A DNA stretch of 64,000 nt, from the NCBI GenBank assembly GCA_963819975.1, contig CAWFYE010000002.1, positions 434,001-498,000 of the forward strand, read 5' to 3'. This DNA is from Palsa-1392 sp963819975 (GTDB lineage Bacteria > Verrucomicrobiota > Verrucomicrobiia > Chthoniobacterales > UBA10450). This document shows, piece after piece, positions 43,105 to 52,641 of the stretch. The notes below the pieces were generated by a model. The model made no database searches. It was given only the letters and a program-made list of their open reading frames with translations, and had not been told where the DNA came from. Positions within the stretch are counted from its first letter, which is position 1. The number at the start of each line of letters is the position of its first letter. The translations under genes were made by a program, and so were the position numbers.

Positions 43105-46100
43105 AGACGACTGCCCGGCTTCATCGACCTCCGCGGGCCCCGACTGCATCCTCGCTGCCGCAGCGAAGAACCCGGCAGGCGTTTTCGTCCCAATGGACGC
43201 TGAGTCAGCCTAACGACCGCTTCGAGGAGGAAGCCGATTGCGTGGCGGACGCGGTCGTCAGGGGCGAGCCCGTGAGCGCGCAGGCGCGGACCGGCGTGCC
43301 GATCGTCCAGCGACAGGAGGCCGGCGAAAAGCCCCGTGAACAGCCGACCCAGTTTCCAGCCCAGGAACAGCCGAAAGAGGGACAGGCAAAAGACGACGAC
43401 AACAAGGAAAAGCTGAAAACGGGCGGTCTGAAGGTGGCGGAACAGCTGGGCAAATATTTGTTGGATCAATTTTCCAGCTCCCCGCAGGGCAAACAGATCC
43501 TGGCCGCGAATGAGAGAGACTGGAAACCAATCCTGAAGTTTTTCGAGGACTTCGCCGACACTCTGGCAGGCAAGATTGTCCTCGGCGCGGCGGCGACCGG
43601 CGCGGCGACAGGGTTGGGAGCTGCGGCGTGGACGAGTCGCGACGAACCGAGCGCGGATCCCGGGACGTCGCCTTCCACGGCCGGTCCGGTGGCGCGGGCG
43701 CCGAAGGACGAAAAATTTTTCGGCCTCGAGTTGAACTGGGATTTCGTCAGTCCGCCGAGCGGCATGACGTTGAAAACGCCCTGGCTCGATTCGCCCAAGA
43801 TCCCGCTCGGCACGCAGCCGCCGGCGGCCACCTCGGTCCTCCCGCCGCCGCCGGTCCTGTTCAAGATGGTTCCGAAAATTCCGCGGGTCTGCACCCCGAG
43901 TGATCCGCAGGGCGACCAAGGAGAAGCCGACGCGCGCAGCGCCTTCATTTTCTGGTGGCTCAAGCACAACCAGGAATTGGCGGAAAAGCGCCAGCAGGAA
44001 TTGGTCAACCAAACCCAGCTCCACGCCCCGCCGAAGTACGCGCCTTCGGTTTTGAAACCGATGTTCAAAGCCGAGGCCGAAGTCGTTTCCGACCCGGAAG
44101 CAATCGAAACTGGTCTTCGCTCCCCCGGCCAACTGCTCGATTCCGAGACGCGCCACTTTATGGAGTCGCGTTTCGGGCACGATTTTTCCGGGGTGCGAAT
44201 CCATTCCGGCGGAGCCGCGGAGCAGTCGACAAAGAAGATGAAAGCGAGCGCTTTTGCCCTCGGCGAGGACATCGTGTTTGGCGCTGGGCGGTTCGCGCCC
44301 GGAACGCGCGAGGGCCAGCGCCTGCTCGCGCATGAATTAACGCACGTCGTGCAACAGTCGGCCTCGAAAGAGACGCCGCGAACGGCAGCTAATTCGCGAC
44401 CGGTCGCACGCCTGCTCGGCTCTTCCGGGACGCCTTTCGGCGAGAGCGGCGTCCGGATTCACGCCGGAAGCGAGGCGGCCAAGTCGGCCCAGGCCATGCG
44501 CGCTCGTGCCTATACCTACGGGCAGGACATTGTCTTCAATCGCGGCGAATTCGATCCCCTGAGCGCTCCCGGGCGCGCCTTGCTCGCGCACGAGTTGGCG
44601 CACACCGCGCGACAGACATCGCCTTCGCGCTACCGCCTGGCCTTCCAGAAACAGCCTGTTGCTCCGCCGAAGTTTTACCAGGAGGTCGAGGATGCGGTGA
44701 TCAATCTGCAGGGGCGCGTCGGCGCGGTGGACGACTTAGGTTATGTTCGGGATCTGCTCGCCCTGAGTAAAGCGGTCGAGGCGCAGAACCAGGCGGAGGT
44801 CAAACGACTGACGGAAAAGGTGCTCGCGACCTCGCCCGTCTCGGCAGAGCCCGTCGCCCGCTCCGAGGAGTACGTTCGCGAGCTTGTCGCCCGCACTTTC
44901 CTGATGGGGTTGGAGGCGGAAGCGAACAAGCTGCGCGCCTTTTTTCACAGACTGGCCGCCGTCCCAAGCCGACGGGAGCCGACTGACACCAAATACGGCC
45001 CGGACAAGAACATTTGGCAAGAACTGACCAGACTAACGATTGAACGGGCGAAATTCGGCAACGCCACCGAGGCCTCGAACAGCGTCGATGCGCTGCTCGA
45101 GACCTTTCGCACCATCTGCCGGGAAGCGAAGCGGATTGACTTCGAAGAGGTAAAGAAAGACAGGAAGCTGAACTATTCCGCCGGGGCCTATTACAACAGC
45201 GACACGCTCGACAGTTACTTCAGCAGTCTGATCGGCCGCTTGCGCGAGCTCACTGTTCCCATCTTCCACGGTGTCCAGGCGATGATGGAGGCCGCGATTG
45301 CCGATCTCGAGAGTGACAAAGGAACTGACGCCTTGAAGGCGACCAAATCGGTCATCGATACGAAAATCGTCACGGCATACAACCAGACGATCGGCGATGA
45401 AAACCTCCTCGACATCACCGTCGACGCGACGCGTAGCACCTTCGGCGAGAAGGAGGGTAAACATCTGGACTACTTCGACACCAGCAAAGCCGGAGAAAAG
45501 CGCAGCGTCACGATCAATTACTTCGACAAGAATCAAACGAGTGGTTTCAACGAAAAAACAAACCCGGTCGGATACATCATCCTCGCGCGGAAGAAGCAGG
45601 TCACCTTCCTCGAGCAGCTCTACGTCAGCGCCAACCGTGCGGCCATGGGCGCCACGCCGCTCAAGCTCGAAAGCGTTGATGACTGGCGAAATTTCCTCCA
45701 CGGCAAGCTGCTGGAACTGCAGGCGGCCGGTAAGTCTAACGAAGAAGCTTTTCTGACCATGGTTAAGTTCCTCTCCGACTATCTCGAGACCTTCACGACT
45801 TCGACGCCCTTTAACATCGAGGACGTGATCAAGCAGGACAGCGAGAACTACAACAAGCGGCAACTGCCCCGCGCCATTACCGGGCAGCTCATTGAAGACT
45901 GCGGGGTTTACGCTCTCCGCACGGTTTACATGCTCTCACTCGTGAAGTTCGATCTTAAGCTTCGGATTCGGTTCATCTACTTGCCGGTTCATGTCGGGGT
46001 AATCGTAACTGGCGACGGCCTTCCTACCTTGATCGCGCACAACAACAAGATCTATCCGATCGACGCCGCGACCCTGGCCAAGGAGCGGAAGAGCTGGGAC

Positions 46101-46787
46101 GCGAAAGATCCAACCAAGCCGGGCGGCGACGAGCAATTCATCGGCGAAGTCGCGGGGAGCTATTTTAGCCCGGGCGTCGATCTTCCTTTCCGCCTCGAAG
46201 AGGCCCCGACCATCGCCAAGAACGATCCGCAGGAAAAAGAAAAGCTGCAAAAGTACTACGAAGGGACGCTGAAGAAGGACGTCCTCGCGGACGCTCCCAA
46301 GGCCGGGATCAGCCAGTTCCATCTCGAATACCTGCGCCTGAACGATGAAACCAAGAAAGCCTTCAACAGCGTCATCGTTCCAGCCTGGAATCAGGCAGCT
46401 CGCGCAGTGTGGAACAAACACCGGGACAAGCTCTTCGCTGAGCTGGCGAAAGCACGGGCTGGCCAGAAGGATGACTACGAGGCTGCCGCCAAGGCCTATC
46501 TCACCGATTTGGACGATGCCTTCAAACCGGTAGAGACCGCACTCACCGAGCTCGATCAATCCCGGCAGGGAGTTTCCAGCACTCTCGGCGCTAACCCGGA
46601 GCTCACGGGTACTACCGCCACCCGCGGTTACGGCAGTCGCGTTTCTTACAGCTTTTTTTGGCAGGAGAAATTGGCCGCGCACAAAACCGCGGTGGCCGAC
46701 CGCAGCAATCTCAAAGACCCTTCAAAGCCTGACGCCATCACACCGCCCTTTAGCGATCAGAAAGGCTTTCTCCAACCGATCTATTGA
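43101..46787 (+). CDS. Large DUF4157 protein with transglutaminase-like C-terminal triad
   Basis: A 1228-residue protein, the largest in the operon. After a basic N-terminus and an EEEAD segment, residues about 120-330 are low-complexity with one hydrophobic stretch. Two tandem DUF4157 domains follow, with HELTH at 411-415 and HELAH at 497-501. The C-terminal 700 residues are unlike known eCIS structural genes. They contain Cys934 (EDCGVYALR), His964 (PVHVGVIV) and Asp988 (KIYPID) in an order and spacing seen in transglutaminase/papain-like enzymes. I infer a toxin or effector loaded through the DUF4157 domains. The ATG at 43101 overlaps the previous stop. It could alternatively be a structural ruler, but it shows no tape-measure repeats. 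Confidence 0.85.
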   Translation: MKTTARLHRPPRAPTASSLPQRRTRQAFSSQWTLSQPNDRFEEEADCVADAVVRGEPVSAQARTGVPIVQRQEAGEKPREQPTQFPAQEQPKEGQAKDDDNKEKLKTGGLKVAEQLGKYLLDQFSSSPQGKQILAANERDWKPILKFFEDFADTLAGKIVLGAAATGAATGLGAAAWTSRDEPSADPGTSPSTAGPVARAPKDEKFFGLELNWDFVSPPSGMTLKTPWLDSPKIPLGTQPPAATSVLPPPPVLFKMVPKIPRVCTPSDPQGDQGEADARSAFIFWWLKHNQELAEKRQQELVNQTQLHAPPKYAPSVLKPMFKAEAEVVSDPEAIETGLRSPGQLLDSETRHFMESRFGHDFSGVRIHSGGAAEQSTKKMKASAFALGEDIVFGAGRFAPGTREGQRLLAHELTHVVQQSASKETPRTAANSRPVARLLGSSGTPFGESGVRIHAGSEAAKSAQAMRARAYTYGQDIVFNRGEFDPLSAPGRALLAHELAHTARQTSPSRYRLAFQKQPVAPPKFYQEVEDAVINLQGRVGAVDDLGYVRDLLALSKAVEAQNQAEVKRLTEKVLATSPVSAEPVARSEEYVRELVARTFLMGLEAEANKLRAFFHRLAAVPSRREPTDTKYGPDKNIWQELTRLTIERAKFGNATEASNSVDALLETFRTICREAKRIDFEEVKKDRKLNYSAGAYYNSDTLDSYFSSLIGRLRELTVPIFHGVQAMMEAAIADLESDKGTDALKATKSVIDTKIVTAYNQTIGDENLLDITVDATRSTFGEKEGKHLDYFDTSKAGEKRSVTINYFDKNQTSGFNEKTNPVGYIILARKKQVTFLEQLYVSANRAAMGATPLKLESVDDWRNFLHGKLLELQAAGKSNEEAFLTMVKFLSDYLETFTTSTPFNIEDVIKQDSENYNKRQLPRAITGQLIEDCGVYALRTVYMLSLVKFDLKLRIRFIYLPVHVGVIVTGDGLPTLIAHNNKIYPIDAATLAKERKSWDAKDPTKPGGDEQFIGEVAGSYFSPGVDLPFRLEEAPTIAKNDPQEKEKLQKYYEGTLKKDVLADAPKAGISQFHLEYLRLNDETKKAFNSVIVPAWNQAARAVWNKHRDKLFAELAKARAGQKDDYEAAAKAYLTDLDDAFKPVETALTELDQSRQGVSSTLGANPELTGTTATRGYGSRVSYSFFWQEKLAAHKTAVADRSNLKDPSKPDAITPPFSDQKGFLQPIY

Positions 46788-46838
46788 CGCCTCGAGACCG
46801 ATGAACGCGAATTATCAACCGATGAAGGGAACGAACTG

Positions 46839-47492
46839 ATGAGCAGCTTTCCTGGTTCTCCGCGTCTTTTGAAAGGCGGCGTCGTGTTGCTCGATCCGAA
46901 TACAGGCGCGGTCTTGCGCATCATTCCTTTGCAATACAATCCCGACACCTTGAGCCGCACATTGCAGGTCAGAGGCGCGGGGGCGGAGAGCGGCGATCAC
47001 CTGGAGGCGTTGCGGCTCAAGGGTCCGCCGACCGAAACAATCAAAGTCGAGGCGGAAATCGACGCGACCGATCAACTCGAAACCGCGGATAGCCTAACGA
47101 CAGCGAACGGCTTGCATCCGCTCCTCGCGGCCTTGGAGATGATTGTTTACCCCTCGAGCGCGCATTTGATTTCCAACAACGGCCAGGCCTCCGCCGGGAC
47201 GCTCGAGATCGCCCCGGCGCAGACCGCGCTGACCGTCTTCATCTTCGGCCCCAAGCGCATCGTGCCGGTGCGCATCACGGATTTCAGCATTACGGAGGAG
47301 GCCTTCGACGTCTCGCTCAATCCCATCCGCGCCAAGGTCAGCCTCGGGCTGCGTGTGTTGAGCGTCGATGACCTTGGATTCGATCAAAAAGGCGGCGGAA
47401 TTTTCCTGGCCTACCTCCAGGCGAAAGAGCAATTCGCCGGGCAAAACAAAGCCGGCACCTTCGGCGCACTCGGCATCACGGGCATTCCTTGA
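46839..47492 (+). CDS. CIS tube-adaptor protein (Afp7 N-terminal-like)
   Basis: A 217-residue protein with KGGVVLLDPNTGAVLRIIPLQYNPDTLSRTLQV near the N-terminus and a beta-rich C-terminus (RVPVRITDFSITEEAFDVSLNPIRAKVSLGLRVL). This is the contractile-injection-system tube-like domain that begins Afp7/Pvc7. In Afp7 the same chain also carries a LysM domain. Here LysM is a separate gene immediately downstream, so the two probably act together as the adaptor between tube and hub. Confidence 0.85.
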   Translation: MSSFPGSPRLLKGGVVLLDPNTGAVLRIIPLQYNPDTLSRTLQVRGAGAESGDHLEALRLKGPPTETIKVEAEIDATDQLETADSLTTANGLHPLLAALEMIVYPSSAHLISNNGQASAGTLEIAPAQTALTVFIFGPKRIVPVRITDFSITEEAFDVSLNPIRAKVSLGLRVLSVDDLGFDQKGGGIFLAYLQAKEQFAGQNKAGTFGALGITGIP

Positions 47493-47498
47493 CGATTT

Positions 47499-47822
47499 AT
47501 GGCGACCTTTAACTTTCCACCACAAAGCCGCTACCACGACATTGAAACCGTTAGCCTAACGACTAACGATGGCAGAGTGCTGGCCTATCTGCGGCGCCGC
47601 TTCCTGCCCGCACCGGAACGCTTTTCTTTACTCTTCGAACACGTCGTGACTGAAGGCGAACGGCTCGATCAAATCGCCGGTAAACATCTCGGCGATGCCG
47701 AAGCATTCTGGCGAATCGCGGACGCCAATGCCGCCATGCGCCCGGTGGAATTGGCCGAAACTATCGGGCGCCGGCTGCGCATCACGCTGCCGGAAGGAAT
47801 TCCAGGAACTCTCAATGCTTAA
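47499..47822 (+). CDS. LysM-like adaptor (Afp7 C-terminal-like)
   Basis: A 107-residue protein. The LysM-type segment HVVTEGERLDQIAGKHLGDAEAFWRIADAN occupies about residues 48-80, with ITLPEG at the end as in LysM repeats of phage-like tail proteins (gpX/gp53). It begins 6 bp after the tube-adaptor gene. It should connect the baseplate hub to tube or sheath. The 5' part contains the octamer CCTAACGA within a small palindromic cluster at 47549-47568. Confidence 0.82.
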   Translation: MATFNFPPQSRYHDIETVSLTTNDGRVLAYLRRRFLPAPERFSLLFEHVVTEGERLDQIAGKHLGDAEAFWRIADANAAMRPVELAETIGRRLRITLPEGIPGTLNA

Positions 47823-48942
47823 GGGAATTCATCTCACGATTTTGATTGGACCGGCGGTGCCGCTGCCGGTCCCGAAGTCAGTCATGGAAGCACTTGAAAG
47901 CGTGCAGGTCACGAGTTCGAACGACCGCAGCGGATTCCAGATCGTGTTTGCGGTCAGCAAGAAATCGCAGCTCCTCAGCACCCTGCTCCCGGCCGGTTAC
48001 TTCGATCCCATCGTCACCCGCATCATCATCATCGCGACCGTGAATGGATTTCCGAACGTGCTCATGGACGGGATGATCACACGTCAGGAGTTGGCCCCGA
48101 GCAATGACGCGGGCCAGTCCAAACTCACCATTACCGGCGAAGACTTGAGCATCCTGATGGACATCGTGGAAATGCCTTTCATGCGCTATCCGGCGATGCC
48201 GGAAGTGGCCCGGCTTTACGTCATCCTGGCGAAGTATCTCGTCTTCGGAATGGTCCCGATTGTCATTCCGCCGCTCCCGCCCGATGTTCCGATCCCGACC
48301 ACGGAAATCCCGAGCCAGCGCGGAACGGACCGCGAATACATTCGCGAACTGGCGGGCGACGCCGGCTATGTTTTCTATGTCGAACCTGGTCCGCTTCCCG
48401 GGCAGAGCATCGCTTATTTCGGACCGGATGTGCGCATCCCGGTCCCGCAGCCCGCGCTCAACGTCAACATGGACGCGCACACCAATGTCGAGTCGATGAG
48501 TTTCAGCCTCGATGGCCTGGCTAAGAAAATCATCGTTTACACGATCATGGATCCGGCGACGCACAAAATCCCGATCCCAATCCCGGTCCCGAATCTCAGC
48601 GCCCTGCGGCCGCCCTTGGGCGCCCGACTCACCCCGCCGGCCAGGGTTGAGTTTGTCGATCACGGCGCCGCGCGCAGCCCGACCAAAGCGATCCAGGAAA
48701 TTCTCGGGATGATGTTCAAAGCTTCTGATGCGATCACGGTTTCCGGTTCGCTCGACGTCCTGCGTTACGGCCACGTCCTGCGCTCGCGTCTCCTCGTCGG
48801 CGTGCGCGGTGCCGGCCTCGCCTACGACGGTCTCTACTACGTCAACAGCGTCACCCACAACATCAAGCGCGGCGAGTACAAGCAAAGCTTCCAGCTCAGC
48901 CGCGACGGTCTCATTTCTCTTACGCCGAAGGTTCCTGTATGA
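47815..48942 (+). CDS. Baseplate hub protein (gp27/GpD-like, VgrG N-terminal-like)
   Basis: A 375-residue hub protein. Family-like segments are GPAVPLPVPKSVMEALESVQVTSS, a long beta-rich core, REYIRELAGDAGYVFYVEPG and the C-terminal YYVNSVTHNIKRGEYKQSFQLSRDGL, all typical of T4 gp27 / phage late-control D. It is the trimeric base of the spike. In Afp8/VgrG the hub and spike are fused, while here the spike is the next gene. The ATG at 47815 overlaps the LysM gene by 8 bp. Confidence 0.85.
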   Translation: MLKGIHLTILIGPAVPLPVPKSVMEALESVQVTSSNDRSGFQIVFAVSKKSQLLSTLLPAGYFDPIVTRIIIIATVNGFPNVLMDGMITRQELAPSNDAGQSKLTITGEDLSILMDIVEMPFMRYPAMPEVARLYVILAKYLVFGMVPIVIPPLPPDVPIPTTEIPSQRGTDREYIRELAGDAGYVFYVEPGPLPGQSIAYFGPDVRIPVPQPALNVNMDAHTNVESMSFSLDGLAKKIIVYTIMDPATHKIPIPIPVPNLSALRPPLGARLTPPARVEFVDHGAARSPTKAIQEILGMMFKASDAITVSGSLDVLRYGHVLRSRLLVGVRGAGLAYDGLYYVNSVTHNIKRGEYKQSFQLSRDGLISLTPKVPV

Positions 48943-49472
48943 GCGAAATCTCCGCCACACCACGCCGCTTTTACGGGAAATATCGCGCCACCGTTGTGCA
49001 AAATCTCGATCCGGAATTGCGCGGACGAATCGTGTGCCTCGTGCCTGACGTGCTCGGCCCGACGCCTTCAAGCTGGTGCGAAGCCTGCACACCTCTCGCC
49101 GGCCCGACCGGCGCCCCGATGGGCGCCTATTTCGTGCCGCCGCTCGGAGCGGGTGTGTGGGTGGAGTTTGAGCAGGGCGACCCGAGCCGGCCGATTTTTT
49201 CCGGGTGTCGTTTCGGGCTGGGCGATGCGCCGACGATCGCTTTCGCCGGGCTGCCCATTTCGCCCAGCATCGTGTTGCAGACTGCCGGACAAAACACGGT
49301 CGCGATCAGCGATCTGCCTGGTCCGATCGGCGGCATCATTCTGAAGAGTCTCACCGGCGCATCCATCATCGTGAACGACACCGGCATTTACATCCAGAAC
49401 GGCAAAGGCGCTGCCCTAACGATGATAGGACCAGCGATCGATTTCAACGCGGGGGCGATGACCATCGTTTAA
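48939..49472 (+). CDS. Spike protein with gp5/gpV-like OB fold
   Basis: A 177-residue protein. The OB-fold module (about 10-100) has FYGKYRATVVQNLDPELRGRIVCLVPDV and PPLGAGVWVEFEQGDPSRPIFSG, as in phage gpV/gp5 and VgrG. The C-terminus is short beta-helical (GGIILKSLTGASIIVNDTGIYIQNG). It forms the needle below the hub. It overlaps the hub gene by 4 bp and is followed by the PAAR-like tip gene. Confidence 0.87.
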   Translation: MSEISATPRRFYGKYRATVVQNLDPELRGRIVCLVPDVLGPTPSSWCEACTPLAGPTGAPMGAYFVPPLGAGVWVEFEQGDPSRPIFSGCRFGLGDAPTIAFAGLPISPSIVLQTAGQNTVAISDLPGPIGGIILKSLTGASIIVNDTGIYIQNGKGAALTMIGPAIDFNAGAMTIV

Positions 49473-49476
49473 GCAC

Positions 49477-49800
49477 GTGCCTGGATTCCTTCTTCATCTT
49501 GGAGCGACCGTTCTCTGTTCGCACGGCGGGCAGGCGCAGCCGACTGCGCCTAATCCGCGCGTCCTGGTCAGCGGTCAACCGGTCACGACGATCGCCTGTC
49601 CCTACGTCGTCGCCGGGTGCGCCCTGCCGCCGCCGCCCGGCGCCAACGGCCCCTGCGTGACCGCGCAATTCGTCACCAGCTCGCTCCGCGTTCTCGCCAC
49701 CGGCCAACCGGTTTTGCTCCTCGACAGCGTGGCGATCTGCACCCCGAGCGCCACACCCTTAATCGTCGCCGTCACCCAGCCGCGCGTTACCGCACTTTGA
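49477..49800 (+). CDS. PAAR-like spike-tip protein (Afp10-like)
   Basis: A 107-residue protein in the position of the spike tip. It has cysteine and histidine positions for a metal site (HLGATVLCSHGG; TIACPYVVAGCALPPPPGANGPC) and Gly/Pro-rich turns as in PAAR-like eCIS tips (VLVSGQPVTT, VLATGQPVLL). The GTG at 49477 follows the spike stop by 4 bp, and no ATG fits. It is likely to sharpen the spike and perhaps carry a small load. Confidence 0.82.
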   Translation: MPGFLLHLGATVLCSHGGQAQPTAPNPRVLVSGQPVTTIACPYVVAGCALPPPPGANGPCVTAQFVTSSLRVLATGQPVLLLDSVAICTPSATPLIVAVTQPRVTAL

Positions 49801-49802
49801 TC

Positions 49803-50159
49803 ATGGACATCGATTTCCCATTCCATTTCGACAGCCGCGGGCGCACCGCGACGACCGATGAAGCGGACCACATCCGCGACATGATCGAGCAACTTATTTT
49901 CACCAACCCGGGCGAGCGCGTGAACCGGCCCGATTTCGGGAGCGGACTCTTGCAACTGGTCTTCGCGCCGAACAGTCCCGAGTTGGCGGCGACTGTGCAA
50001 TTTACGGTCCAGGCCGCGCTCCAGCGCTGGCTCGGCGATGTCATCGAGCTGCGCGAGATCGAGGCCCGCTCGGTCGATTCCTCACTCACGCTCGATCTCA
50101 AATACGTCATCCGGCGCACGAACCAGGAGCAAAGCGCCACTTTCACCCGCGCTGTATAA
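49803..50159 (+). CDS. gp25-like baseplate wedge protein (Afp9-like)
   Basis: A 118-residue protein of the GPW/gp25 family: DFPFHFDSRGRTATTDEADHIRDMIEQLIFTNPGERVNRPDFGSGL is diagnostic, with EPR-like loop NRPDFG. It nucleates sheath assembly on the baseplate. The ATG at 49803 is 2 bp after the PAAR stop; the longer frame from 49617 overlaps that gene and is rejected. Confidence 0.92.
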   Translation: MDIDFPFHFDSRGRTATTDEADHIRDMIEQLIFTNPGERVNRPDFGSGLLQLVFAPNSPELAATVQFTVQAALQRWLGDVIELREIEARSVDSSLTLDLKYVIRRTNQEQSATFTRAV

Positions 50160-50162
50160 ACC

Positions 50163-51737
50163 ATGAGCCTTTGTTGCCAGCAAGACGATCGCCGCGACGC
50201 CGTTCGCCGGATGGAAGGGTGGAACGGCCTCGATTATCTCGAGTTCGACGACGACCAGCGGACGTTGCGCGTTTATTTCCTCGGCAAACTGCCGCCCGAG
50301 TTGCGGGAGAACAAACCTGGTCTGGAAAAACTTCTTCGCCTCGAAGGGGGTCAGCGCATCACTGGGATTCGGATCATTGATGTCGATCCCGTCGTGGATG
50401 ACGATCCGGAGAAAGATGATTCTTTGATCGTTAGGCTGGACAATTACGGCGATTTCTCGACCTACACACTACGGCTCGTAGGCGTGGAACGGGTCGATCC
50501 ACGCTACGATCACATCGATTTTTCCTTCAAGGTCAATTGCCCGTCCGACTTGGACTGCGCCCCGGAATGCCAATGCGAGCCGCGGTCATTTCCGGAGCCG
50601 GAGATCAACTACTTGGCGAAGGATTACGCCACCTTTCGGCAGCTCATCCTTGATCGCATGGCGCTCCTCGTGCCCGAATGGCGCGAACGGCGCGTGCCCG
50701 ATCTCGGGATCGCGCTGGTCGAGCTCCTCGCCTATGCCGGCGATTACCTCAGCTATTACCAGGACGCGGTCGCGACCGAGGCCTATCTCGAGACGGCACG
50801 GCAACGCATCTCCGTCCGGCGCCACGCCCGGTTGGTCGATTACACTTTGTCAGAGGGCTGTAATGCCCGCGCCTGGCTTGCTTTCGAAGTGGGTTCCAAT
50901 GTCTCGCTCGATCCAGCGAAAACATCTTTCATCACCGGGTTGAACGAAGCGTTCGCGCCGAAGCAGACGGTCTTGAAATGGGATGACCTGCGCGAAGTGG
51001 CGCGGGCGGCTTATGAAGTCTTCGAGCCGCTGCTCGCTGATCGAACCACGCCGTTCCAACTCCGCTCGGCGCGCAACGAAATTCACTTCCATACCTGGGG
51101 CGAAAAGCAGTGTTGTCTCGAGCGCGGTAGTACTTCAGTTACGCTCCTCGATTCCGAACGAGCCCTCCGGTTACAAGCGGGTGACGTTCTCATCTTCGAG
51201 GAAGTAATCGGGCCAAAAACCGGAGTTCCGGGCGATGCCGATCCCACCCGTCGGCAAGCCGTTCGCCTAACGAGTGTCACGGAGGGCGAAGATAACGTCG
51301 TCTCCGGTTATCAGAATTTGCCCACGCTTTATTTGGCGGTGGAGTGGGCCCCGCAGGACGCGCTCCGGTTTCCCTTCTGTATCTCCGCCATCGGCGCCGC
51401 GCCGGACTGCAGATATCTCGAGAACATCAGCGTCGCACGCGGCAACGTCCTTCTCGTCGACCATGGCAAGACACTCGATCCCGAAGAACTGGGAGAAGTG
51501 CCGACCCTGCGGAGCGACGCGATTTGCGAATGTGCCGGTCAGGCGGGCGATACGGAAACAATCGTGGGAAAATTTCGAGCGCAGCTCGGCAAGGTTCCGC
51601 TCACTTTCCGGACGGCGCTCGCTCCAAATGTAGCCGCGGCTTCTTTGCTCGTTCAGGATGTGCGAGCGGCGGCTCCACAGGTCTGGCTCGAAAGTACCTC
51701 CCGCCGGCGCCTGGGTAGCGCGCGGCGATTTGATTGA
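50163..51737 (+). pseudogene. Baseplate-J-like protein (Afp11-like), N-terminal part before frameshift
   Basis: The first 510 or so residues of a baseplate wedge protein of the 'putative baseplate assembly' type (PEPEINYLAKDYATFRQLILDRMALL, VPDLGIALVELLAYAGDYLSYYQDAVATEAYLETARQR). At about 51699-51704 (ACCTCCCGCC) the reading frame leaves the conserved sequence and ends at TGA 51735-51737, while the frame one base further on continues the family sequence to 52641. Removing one C would give a continuous chain of about 825 residues. It could be a real mutation, a sequencing error or, less likely, programmed frameshifting. Gene 50163-52641 is best treated as one locus. Confidence 0.85.
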
Positions 51738-52641
51738 GAGTTCGCCCGAGGATCACCATTTCGTGGTCGAGATCGATAATGACGGCGTCGCCCATCTTCG
51801 TTTCGGCGACGGAGTGATTGGTTTTCAACCCGCCGCCGGCATGACTTTGCGCGCGAGCTACCGGGTCGGCAACGGCGCGGCCGGCAACGTCGGGGCGGAA
51901 TCGATTACGCGCCTCGTGTTGAAAGATGCGACGATCGACGGCGCCAGTATCAGTCTGCGCAACCCGCTGCCGGCGCGCGGCGGGACGGAGCCCGAGCCGA
52001 TCGCCGAAGCCAAGCTCATGGCGCCGCGTTATTTTCGAAAGACGATCGAGCGCGCCATCATCGCGCAGGATTATGAGGAAATCGCCGAGAGAAATCCCAA
52101 GGTGCAGAACGCGTCCGCCGCGCTTGTCTGGACGGGCAGTTGGTATGAAGCGGATGTGGCGATCGACCCTTACGGGAGCGAAACGGCGAACGACGAACTC
52201 TGCGCCGAGATCGAAGGGTATCTCTATAACTATCGCCGCATCGGCCACGATCTGCGCATCGAGCCGGCACGTTATGTGCCGCTTGATTGGAAACTCGAGG
52301 TTTGCGTCTTGCCGCACTACCAGCGCGGTCACGTCAAGGCGGCGCTGCTCGACGTTTTCAGCAACCGCGTTCTGAGCGGCGGTCGGAAGGGTTTTTTCCA
52401 TCCCGATCAACTTACCTTTGGCGGCGGCATTTACCTGAGCCAGATCGTGGCCGCGGGGCAATCGGTCGCAGGTGTCGAGTGCGTGACGGTAGCGCGGCTG
52501 CATCGGCTCTTCGAAGCAGCCAATCACGAACTCGCCAACGGCGTGCTGCCCCTGCGTTACAACGAAATCGCGCAGCTCGATAACGACCCGAATTATCCCG
52601 AGCACGGGCATCTCGAAATCCAGATGAAGGGAGGACGATGA
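51658..52641 (+). pseudogene. Baseplate-J-like protein (Afp11-like), C-terminal part after frameshift
   Basis: From about 51704 this frame continues the Afp11-like protein (GAWVARGDLIESSPEDHHFVVEIDNDGVAHLRFGDG, then LKAPRYF-like LMAPRYFRKTIERAIIAQDYEEIAERNP, and a C-terminal wedge domain ending LEIQMKGGR). The ATG at 51658 lies in the overlapping, non-homologous part and is not a likely natural start. Its stop overlaps the start of the next baseplate gene by 4 bp, so the operon layout is otherwise preserved. Confidence 0.83.

Noticed and set aside
47549..47568. Palindromic cluster CGTTAGCCTAACGACTAACG as an operator
   Set aside because: It is inside the LysM coding sequence and is explained by adjacent copies of the common octamer.
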